The notes under the pieces: generated by a model
What the model was told of the DNA's origin: nothing
The model's input: the letters and a program-made list of their open reading frames with translations, nothing else
Databases searched by the model: none
Shown here: positions 42,428-49,195 of the stretch, piece after piece
Numbering within the stretch: position 1 is the stretch's first letter
Layout: every line of letters starts with the position of its first letter
Assembly (NCBI GenBank): GCA_028293625.1
Contig: JAQGOL010000040.1
Location: 124,001-188,000 of the forward strand
Source of the DNA: Chthoniobacteraceae bacterium
Lineage (GTDB): Bacteria > Verrucomicrobiota > Verrucomicrobiia > Chthoniobacterales > Chthoniobacteraceae
Reading direction: 5' to 3'
DNA length: 64,000 bases
Made by a program: the position numbers and the translations under genes

Positions 42428-44797
42428 ATGATCGATCTTTCGCCACAGTTTAATCCGGCCCAACAGCTCGTGATGGATCATGCGTTGCTCGATTCCGGGT
42501 TTAGTTGCGTACTCCAGATGCCAACCGGCTCTGGAAAAACTTGGATGGCAAGGGAAGCAATCCGCCGATCGGTGCAGTGCGGGTTCCGCGCGGTCTACCT
42601 AAGCCCGTTGCGCGCTCTTGCTGACGAACTTTCATCCCGATGGGCCGATGAATTCCGTGGCACGCCCGTCGGGGTTTTCACCGGGGATTATGGGGGAACG
42701 AGAAAATCGCATCCCGTTTCCTACCAGGACGCACAGGTCCTCATTATGACTCCCGAGCGCTTGGACGCCTGCACACGATGCTGGCGGGGCCACTGGTCAT
42801 GGATTCCGGAGGTAGACTGGCTCGTGGTCGATGAGATTCATCTCCTTGGAAATCGCGGACGTGGTGCTCGTCTCGAAGGCGCCATCTCCCGTTTCCGCCG
42901 CCTCAACCCATTTTGCCGTGTTCTCGCGCTTTCAGCCACATTGGGAAACCGAGAGGAATTAGCCGACTGGCTCGAAGGCATTGAATTCCAATCGGACTGG
43001 CGTCCGGTCTCCTTGAAATGGCGGATCGTACATTTCCGCAAAGCAGCAGAGAAACCCGGTTTACTTGCGCAGGAATTGGCCAGGACGCGCGACGCCGGAG
43101 GACAGAGTCTTGTCTTTGTCCAGAGCCGGCGCCGGTCCGAACAGTTGGCGGCATTTCTCCGCGAGCAAGGGCTCGATGCCCTCCACCATCACGCCGGGTT
43201 GGATCATTCCCGACGCCGGGTGGTTGAAAATGCCTTCCGGGAAAGCTCGACCCGGATCCTGGTGGCAACTGGCACACTCGAAATGGGCCTGAATCTTCCG
43301 GTCCGCCAAGTTGTTCTCTACGATACCCAAGGATTCGACGGCACAGATTTTGTCCCATTGGCGGTCAATACGGTCTGGCAGCGGGCGGGACGGGCTGGCC
43401 GTCCAGGTCTCGATCCGGTCGGCGAGGCCCTGTTGATAGCTCCGTCGTGGAACAGTTCAGCAGAGCATTACCCCCGCGGGCGATTCGAACGAATTCGGTC
43501 GGGTCTGCGAGATCCTCAATCACTGGCCGAGCAGATTCTCGCGGAAGTCCACTCTGGCATGGCGCGATCCTCCACCCAGTTGCACCGGGTGTTCGATGGT
43601 TCCCTAGCCAAGCTCCAAGGCGACCGTCTCCCAATCGATGAGTGCATCGGGGAGATGCTCAGGGCCGGGATGCTAGCAGAGGACGAGCAAGAGCAGGTTA
43701 ACGAGGGCGAGGAACGCTTGCGGGCCACTCCCTTGGGACGCATCGCCATTCGCCATCTGTTGCGGCCCGCGACCATCCTTGACCTCCGAAGGTTCCTCTG
43801 CTCGGTCACATATTTTACTCATTTCGACCTCCTCGTAGCGGCGGCTTGCGCCGACGACTGCGAGCCGGTTCTCAGCGTGGATTTCGAAGAGCTGGATTCG
43901 CTGGTGGAGCGACTAAAAACAATTGATTCGTTCCTGTTCGAAGGTCCGCGTGAGACTTGGCACCGCCGACTACCCCGGCACGGAAAACGTCTCCTATCGG
44001 CTCTCAAAACGGCCGTCGTCTTACTCGACTGGTCCCGCACGGGCGATCTGGAATCGGTTGCGAACGAGCACTGCTGCTACCCGTTCGAAATCCTTCGTTT
44101 GATCGAATCCATGGACCGATTGCTCATGGCGGCGGCGACCATCCACAAGCTGAGTCATCGCACCGACACTGCTGCCCCGGACTGTTCTGTCGAACCTGAT
44201 TACCAAGACCCGGGAATTGGCGTATTGCGTCAAATGATTATTAACGGGGTCAATGAGCCGGCAGCTAAACTCACCCTAATTGACGGAATCGGCGCGAAGT
44301 GGGCCAGGAAATTGGTTGCGGCAGGAATCACCGATTTGTCTTCCCTGGCCGTGAGCCATCCCTCATGGATTTCAACACTCGGAGGGGTCTCAGAAAAAAG
44401 AGCCACGACCTGGGTCGAGTCGGCCAAAAGTCTCGCGACCCTCAACGTTCGACCGTATGAGCATTTACTCCCCTCTCCTATCCCAGTCGTCCCGGCCGAC
44501 TTTGAGTCCGGTACAGATCCCTACCGGCTTCGCCGAGCCCTGGAACTAAATGTGCAGGCGGTAGAATCCGGCGTCTGGGCTGTGAGTGGTGGACTTGAAC
44601 CACACCGTGTTCAGGGTATGCGGCCCGACTTCACCTGCGATTGCCAGGATCACGCCAAGGGCAACGTGTGCAAACACGTTCTCGCCGTTCGCCTCCAATG
44701 CGGGGACGATTCCCTCCAGTTGCCGGTCCAGCGTCTTGAAAAAGGAGCGTCCGATGAGCATCTGGATCTTTTCTATCTCTGGTTTGAGCGGAACTGA
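42428..44797 (+). CDS. Hel308-like SF2 helicase with HhH and SWIM zinc finger
   Basis: I chose the ATG at 42428 since the longer frame starts with TTG inside the operator. The 789-residue protein has Walker A 'MPTGSGKT' (31-38), 'SPLRALADEL', 'TGDYGGTRKS', 'DEIH' at 135-138, 'LALSATLGN', 'VATGTLEMGLNLPVRQVVLYD' split by motif V, and 'WQRAGRAGRPG'. A helix-hairpin-helix follows (about 616-665: 'LIDGIGAKWARKLVAAGI'), then a SWIM zinc finger 'CDCQDHAKGNVCKH' (about 736-750). It is a paralogue of the helicase at 39436. The TGT-fold gene starts 9 bp downstream, so both belong to one unit. Confidence 0.9.
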   Translation: MIDLSPQFNPAQQLVMDHALLDSGFSCVLQMPTGSGKTWMAREAIRRSVQCGFRAVYLSPLRALADELSSRWADEFRGTPVGVFTGDYGGTRKSHPVSYQDAQVLIMTPERLDACTRCWRGHWSWIPEVDWLVVDEIHLLGNRGRGARLEGAISRFRRLNPFCRVLALSATLGNREELADWLEGIEFQSDWRPVSLKWRIVHFRKAAEKPGLLAQELARTRDAGGQSLVFVQSRRRSEQLAAFLREQGLDALHHHAGLDHSRRRVVENAFRESSTRILVATGTLEMGLNLPVRQVVLYDTQGFDGTDFVPLAVNTVWQRAGRAGRPGLDPVGEALLIAPSWNSSAEHYPRGRFERIRSGLRDPQSLAEQILAEVHSGMARSSTQLHRVFDGSLAKLQGDRLPIDECIGEMLRAGMLAEDEQEQVNEGEERLRATPLGRIAIRHLLRPATILDLRRFLCSVTYFTHFDLLVAAACADDCEPVLSVDFEELDSLVERLKTIDSFLFEGPRETWHRRLPRHGKRLLSALKTAVVLLDWSRTGDLESVANEHCCYPFEILRLIESMDRLLMAAATIHKLSHRTDTAAPDCSVEPDYQDPGIGVLRQMIINGVNEPAAKLTLIDGIGAKWARKLVAAGITDLSSLAVSHPSWISTLGGVSEKRATTWVESAKSLATLNVRPYEHLLPSPIPVVPADFESGTDPYRLRRALELNVQAVESGVWAVSGGLEPHRVQGMRPDFTCDCQDHAKGNVCKHVLAVRLQCGDDSLQLPVQRLEKGASDEHLDLFYLWFERN

Positions 44798-44806
44798 ATT
44801 CACGGT

Positions 44807-45682
44807 ATGCCCGAAAAGCCACGCCAGCTAGAAACCGCCCACGGAATTATCCGATTCCCTGCTTACATTCCCGTTACCACATTCGGCAGTAAGTATCCGC
44901 TCGACGCCCTCATCCAGCCGTATCTGCCACGTCTTAGCCAAGCTGTGATGGTCAGTCATCATTACGCTAAGCTGATGAAACAACGCCCTCGACTGCCGCT
45001 ACTTATTGACTCCGGCGGATTTGCGACGCTGTTCGATGGCAGCGAAGTCTTTGAACACCGCGGACTTGGGCACCTTCGTGTTTGCCTGGGTAATGAAGTG
45101 GAAGTCTTAACTCCTCTCGACGTGTTGGAGTTCCAAGAAGAGCACGCCGACGTCGCTTTCACTCTGGACTTCCCGATCCCGCCAAAGCTGCCGATCGCCG
45201 AGGCAAAGCGGAGACAGGCGTTGACCATAGCAAACGCGGTATGGGCCATTCAAAACCGCCGCCGCCGCGACCTTCGATTGTTCGCCTGCATCCAGGCATG
45301 GAGCGTCGAGAGCGCGTCGCTTTGCGCGGCCGAGCTGGCTCGACATCCTTTTGACGGATTTGCGATCGGCGGTCTCGTCCCGCGTGCGCGCGACGTGGAC
45401 CTCGTCCTTGCCATCGTTGCCGCGGTGCGTGAAAAGATCGACGATCGACCGCTCCATGTCTTCGGACTCGGAAAACCAGAAACGACCGCACGCTTATTCA
45501 ACGCTGGCGTTGACTCAGTCGATTCCTCCTCCTACGTCAAACTAGCCGCTGACGGGTGCCTTTGGGAAAATACCAACTTCCGACTACAGGATCCCTCTCC
45601 CGCCGATCGTCTCCGCCTGGCGATCCAAAACCTAGCGACAGCAACCCGCACAGCACTTCCTCTCGCGACCCAAGCCTTTTGA
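44807..45682 (+). CDS. TGT-fold base-exchange protein lacking the zinc site
   Basis: The 291-residue protein has the tRNA-guanine transglycosylase barrel: 'LLIDSGGFATLF' with Asp68 (general base, Asp102 of the Zymomonas enzyme), 'FDGFAIGGLVPRARD' and 'GLGKPETTARLFNAGVDSVD' with Asp239 at the nucleophile position. It ends before the region that holds the C-x-C-x2-C...H zinc site in canonical TGTs, so it is a minimal version. Families of this type exchange guanine for a 7-deazaguanine in tRNA, and the DpdA branch does so in DNA. It is co-transcribed with a SWIM helicase, which argues for a DNA rather than a tRNA target. Function is inferred. Confidence 0.8.
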   Translation: MPEKPRQLETAHGIIRFPAYIPVTTFGSKYPLDALIQPYLPRLSQAVMVSHHYAKLMKQRPRLPLLIDSGGFATLFDGSEVFEHRGLGHLRVCLGNEVEVLTPLDVLEFQEEHADVAFTLDFPIPPKLPIAEAKRRQALTIANAVWAIQNRRRRDLRLFACIQAWSVESASLCAAELARHPFDGFAIGGLVPRARDVDLVLAIVAAVREKIDDRPLHVFGLGKPETTARLFNAGVDSVDSSSYVKLAADGCLWENTNFRLQDPSPADRLRLAIQNLATATRTALPLATQAF

Positions 45683-45698
45683 CAACCGAAAATCACAG

Positions 45699-46271
45699 TT
45701 ATCCGAAAAGCTCCAATAAGCGTGCTCGGACCGATTCGCCTTCTGGAGGATTCTCCTCGCGGATCGCGGTGGGAAGCGGTCCGTGAGATGGCGGCTTTTC
45801 CTCAATATCCACCGCTCGGATTCTATCATCCACGATTGTTACTATGGACTTATATGTCCCGTTACGTGGACCAACTAAAATACCGACATATTCTCGCCTC
45901 TCGTTCGGTCTGTATATTTTTAATGTAGAATTAGCCGCAATAGAACGGAGGAAGGCAGGCAACGCCTGCGGGGTCGCGTTCAATATTTTTGGTGAGAGGT
46001 AGGTAAAGGGGGCTGGAAATCGGCAGTACCGCCAATCCGGCGTGAGATTGACGAATCGCACGAGACATCCACGCCTGGCGTTTCCTGATAGAACTAGCGC
46101 AAATTGCTGGGATGACCAAGACAACGAAAGGAAATTCACCGTCTTTAGGTGGTCAAGCTCCGCTCCATCAAGGGTTGCGAAGAGATAGCTCCCGCTCGCA
46201 TTGAGGCCTATCCCTTGTGACTGCATCTCCCTTCGAAATACGCGGCTTGTATTCTTAAATATTTGGCTCAT
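45699..46271 (-). CDS. Unknown protein, last gene of the minus-strand operon
   Basis: 190 residues with a beta-rich centre ('GSYLFATLDGAELDHL', 'FALVLSGNARRGCLVRFVNL') and a second repeat-like half ('EYVGILVGPRNGTYKSIV'). I recognise no family. The start lies 6 bp after the restored stop of the truncated RecB/Cas4-like copy, which fits the tight spacing of this operon. Its stop faces the stop of the TGT-fold gene only 16 bp away, so both transcripts converge here. Confidence 0.6.
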   Translation of the reverse strand: MSQIFKNTSRVFRREMQSQGIGLNASGSYLFATLDGAELDHLKTVNFLSLSWSSQQFALVLSGNARRGCLVRFVNLTPDWRYCRFPAPFTYLSPKILNATPQALPAFLRSIAANSTLKIYRPNERREYVGILVGPRNGTYKSIVTIVDDRIRAVDIEEKPPSHGPLPTAIREENPPEGESVRARLLELFG

Positions 46272-46277
46272 AAATTT

Positions 46278-46444
46278 TCAGATTCTATAGCCTAACAGCC
46301 TTGGCTCACCAATCTCCTTGAACTCCGGGCAGTAAGTAAGGAGTCGCACGCCTGACAGGTGGGCTCTTGCTCGGAGTTTTTCTCCCAGGAAGAATTTGGT
46401 AGAAATAGACATTCTTCATCCCGCAGCAGCCTCTCTTGATTCAT
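46278..46444 (-). pseudogene. Frameshifted C-terminal duplicate of the RecB/Cas4-like nuclease
   Basis: The ATG at 46444 overlaps the stop of the preceding gene (ATGA). The frame aligns without gaps to the last 54 residues of the nuclease at 47586-48740: 'SSWEKNSEQEPTCQACD' against 'SSWDRNATHEPTCAACD'. After 'CQACD' one base is missing. Restoring it gives 'LTYCPEFKEIGEPRLLGY' against 'RTFCPDFTTETSPRLPGF' and a stop at 46278-46280, 6 bp before the next gene. By my count 23 of 54 residues are identical, including all three C-terminal Fe-S cysteines. Unrepaired, the frame ends at 46292. Confidence 0.8.
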
Positions 46445-47589
46445 CGGAGTGCCCAACGATCCTCCACGTTCCAAAGGTCTTGGAGATGGCGGTATGCACC
46501 GGCTTCTTTCCCCGCCGTGGGGTGAGCCGGGAGCGAGAGGATCCCCGCATGCCAGAGCATCTGCTTAAACTTGAACACGAACGAGGGACTGAAGCGGTCC
46601 GACACAATCTGATCTCGTTTGATGTCTTTGGGATCTGTGAGAAAGAGTCCACCCGCTAAAGCAGGATTGATCGTGGCAGCAACCCGAAAAAGTTCTTCTG
46701 TATTCAGCTCGGATTTCCCCGCTCGCCCCAAAGCATCTACTACCAGGGTGACACTCTCCTGTTGCAAGAAAACCATTCGGGCGACAGCTGCCATGCCAGG
46801 ATGCGTGGTGCAAAACCGCTCCCTTTTATTGATAGAAACCCCCGCATTAAATCCAAGCGATTCCATCAGATCCACCGCCACTAATCCGAGTCGGGTCAGC
46901 CCATTTTGCATAGTGAGCAATCCAAGGCAGCGTGCCCCGTTAATCGCGTGCTGTCTCGTGCTTTCGCTACGAAGATCCCCCCACTCTCGTTCCATCGCCT
47001 CCTGCAAAGTATTTTGGGGCAACCGCGCTCTCGCGTAAGCGACCGCTAAATAATTCAACGGATGATTGAGTTGAAGCCGTTTGGGTAAAGCAACTCCTCG
47101 TAGCGCAGCTGACAAGGCACGGGTCGTAATAAGCCCTGGACGCGGCGTTGCCGGCTGGATGACTTCATGCCACGTGCTTTTCTCCAACAGCCACACCCCA
47201 ATCCCGCTCTGATGTGCATCGCGTTCGAGCGCTGCCATTCGCGACTGCTTTTCAAAAGGCAGTGCGAGATAGGAGCGATGAACTCCTTCCCGGTATGCAC
47301 GCGCCTGAGTCACCCCCTTCAGCCAATCCTCAAACCGTCCTTTAACTTCAAATGCAGCAATTCCTTCCTCACTCGAATTTGAATACGAGCAAACGACATC
47401 CGGATAGAACCCCAAGATTGGTAACGACAACATCGGTTCAAGCTGGGCTGCATACGGTGACGCTCGATATGCCCCGTCGCTATCCACAGCGATGTCTGAC
47501 ACTTGACGACCATCCAATCCTTCACGCTGCAGCCGCTGCTTCAAGGACCAGATAACGCCCGCTTCGTTCACGGTCGATATCGGGATCAC
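46441..47589 (-). CDS. PD-(D/E)XK-like nuclease-domain protein
   Basis: 382 residues. The N-terminal part has 'FYPDVVCSY' (P63-D64) and 'AAFEVKGRFEDWLKGVTQAR' with Glu81-x-Lys83, then 'YREGVHRSYLALP'. This is the PD...ExK core of restriction-endonuclease-like folds, followed by the 'QA..Y' helix typical of Mrr/MmcB-like members. The C-terminal 250 residues are helical, possibly winged-helix DNA-binding, with no named family. It overlaps the upstream RecB/Cas4-like gene by 4 bp and its own stop overlaps the start of the duplicate remnant, so it is a middle gene of the operon. Confidence 0.65.
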   Translation of the reverse strand: MIPISTVNEAGVIWSLKQRLQREGLDGRQVSDIAVDSDGAYRASPYAAQLEPMLSLPILGFYPDVVCSYSNSSEEGIAAFEVKGRFEDWLKGVTQARAYREGVHRSYLALPFEKQSRMAALERDAHQSGIGVWLLEKSTWHEVIQPATPRPGLITTRALSAALRGVALPKRLQLNHPLNYLAVAYARARLPQNTLQEAMEREWGDLRSESTRQHAINGARCLGLLTMQNGLTRLGLVAVDLMESLGFNAGVSINKRERFCTTHPGMAAVARMVFLQQESVTLVVDALGRAGKSELNTEELFRVAATINPALAGGLFLTDPKDIKRDQIVSDRFSPSFVFKFKQMLWHAGILSLPAHPTAGKEAGAYRHLQDLWNVEDRWALR

Positions 47590-48740
47590 AACTTAAATCC
47601 GGGCAATCGCGGAGAAGTCTCCGTGGTGAAGTCGGGGCAAAATGTCCGGGTGTCACACGCTGCGCAGGTTGGCTCGTGCGTTGCATTGCGGTCCCAGGAC
47701 GAAATGAGCTTGCCGGTGCTGGCCTCATCCATAAGGCATTTCTCAATTCGTCCGACCACACCGTCGAATTCGTTGAGCGAGTCCCTGATCGACATCGGGC
47801 TGATAGGGATCACGCGGATCGCACGCTGGAGGCGAAAGTCGCGCGACAACTTCGGCATTGGCTGCTCCTTGAATTTCCAATCTCGCAGCAGAGCCTCGTC
47901 CTTGCTTCCAAGTTCGGGCAGCAGCTCCTTTGTGCTCGTGCGGCGTTTCAAGGCGATTTGTAGAGCGATTAGGTCAGATTTCGTCGGCACTAGCTCATTG
48001 AGGTACACGACCACACCGGCGATGATCGGCTTGGTTGTCAGCAGCGAACGCAAATGAGCATAAGTATGCACCTGCCACTCGTAAATTTCCCAAAGACCGA
48101 CGTTTTCTCCTTCCTCACTTTGCGCGGGACGCTTCATCCCTTTGTAATCCACGATCACCTCGAACTCGTCCGGCGGATTTTCCGGTAGTTCCTCCACCAT
48201 CAATTCCAGCAGCTTGTTGCCTCGGTGTTTTGGCGAGAACAGCTCCACCTGCGTCACCACATCAATCACCCCAAGCATCTCATACCGTTCCATATCCCGC
48301 CCCAGTAGCTTGATGATGGCGGCTGGAAGCTTACGCGCTCCACGCACGCGCACCTCCGCCTGGTTGATTAGCGGAAAGAGCAGCGGACCCAGCTCATTCA
48401 CCGCCGAAGTTGCGCGGGAGTAACCGAGCTTCTGCGAATCCTCGTTCCAGCAGATGATGTTGCGAGCCGCCAATCGGCGATCAATGCGCTCGAAGATTTC
48501 AAGCAGGTCCGGATCTGACCACGGAGGCAGTGACTTCCGCTTTTCCTTCACCTGTCGATACGATTCTTCCAAAACGGCGTGTATGAACTGGCCGAACCAC
48601 AACTGGACCGGATGGGACGGTGGAAGCTTGCCGAGTCGAGAGTAGCGATATTGCAGTCCACAGCGCAGGAAGCCGAGCAGATCGCCCGTCAGGCTATAAG
48701 AAGGCAGAGTTTGGATCGGTGGTCGGACGGAGAGAGGCAT
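47586..48740 (-). CDS. RecB/Cas4-like nuclease with predicted Fe-S cluster
   Basis: 384 residues. The RecB-family motif 'FGQFIHAVLEES' (H54, E58) is present, with 'VIVDYKGM' (catalytic Asp and Lys) and 'WQVHTYAHL' (the motif III Gln-x-x-x-Tyr). Four Cys suit a Cas4/AddB-type [4Fe-4S] cluster: Cys27 near the N-terminus and C359, C362 and C368 in 'TCAACDTRTFCPDF'. Such enzymes resect DNA ends in 5'-3' or 3'-5' direction. It starts 5 bp after the preceding 148-residue gene. A truncated second copy of its C-terminus lies about 1.1 kb downstream in the same operon. Confidence 0.82.
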   Translation of the reverse strand: MPLSVRPPIQTLPSYSLTGDLLGFLRCGLQYRYSRLGKLPPSHPVQLWFGQFIHAVLEESYRQVKEKRKSLPPWSDPDLLEIFERIDRRLAARNIICWNEDSQKLGYSRATSAVNELGPLLFPLINQAEVRVRGARKLPAAIIKLLGRDMERYEMLGVIDVVTQVELFSPKHRGNKLLELMVEELPENPPDEFEVIVDYKGMKRPAQSEEGENVGLWEIYEWQVHTYAHLRSLLTTKPIIAGVVVYLNELVPTKSDLIALQIALKRRTSTKELLPELGSKDEALLRDWKFKEQPMPKLSRDFRLQRAIRVIPISPMSIRDSLNEFDGVVGRIEKCLMDEASTGKLISSWDRNATHEPTCAACDTRTFCPDFTTETSPRLPGFKL

Positions 48741-48745
48741 GAAAG

Positions 48746-49192
48746 TTAGATAGTTCCAAAATAATCCCAGCGTATACCGGGCAAAATTGGCGGTGGAGTG
48801 CCGGGACTAGAATTGATGCCCTCATGGTTGCCTCTTAACCATTCGCCGAGCTTCCTTTCGATCAGTTTTTCTCCATAACTGGCGGACGCCGAAACACCGT
48901 CTCCCTTTGCTCGATTGCCGAATCTGTCCCGCTCCTTCTCTGCTCGGAGTAAATTCATTTCTTCCTCAGTCAGCTCTGCGGGAACGAAGTGAACGTCCGC
49001 ACCATATTTTTCATTCCATTCGGCAACGATGGAATCACCGCATTTTTTGGGAAGCGGTGCGCAGAGATAAGCACCCGCGCAGTCGCGGTCACGCTGCTTG
49101 GCGAGAGCAAGCCTCAAAAAATCGAGTTCAAACCCACGGCATTTACTGCCCTTTAGATTAACATACGACTTGGCCATTCCGTAAATGTTCAT
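48746..49192 (-). CDS. Small unknown operon protein
   Basis: 148 residues, starting 3 bp after the UvrD-like stop and ending 5 bp before the next gene, so it is clearly part of the operon. It has 'GFELDFLRLALAKQRDRDCAG' and 'EKLIERKLGEWLRGNHEGIN', with a helical centre rich in charged residues, and Cys-containing 'LCAPLPKKCGDS'. No signal peptide or membrane segment. I do not recognise it. It may be an adaptor for the adjacent helicase or nuclease. Confidence 0.65.
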   Translation of the reverse strand: MNIYGMAKSYVNLKGSKCRGFELDFLRLALAKQRDRDCAGAYLCAPLPKKCGDSIVAEWNEKYGADVHFVPAELTEEEMNLLRAEKERDRFGNRAKGDGVSASASYGEKLIERKLGEWLRGNHEGINSSPGTPPPILPGIRWDYFGTI

Positions 49193-49195
49193 GGC

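Noticed and set aside
44807..45682. Housekeeping tRNA-guanine transglycosylase (Tgt)
   Set aside because: Too short (291 against about 370 residues), lacks the zinc site and sits in a helicase/nuclease island, so a tRNA role is less likely than a DNA role.
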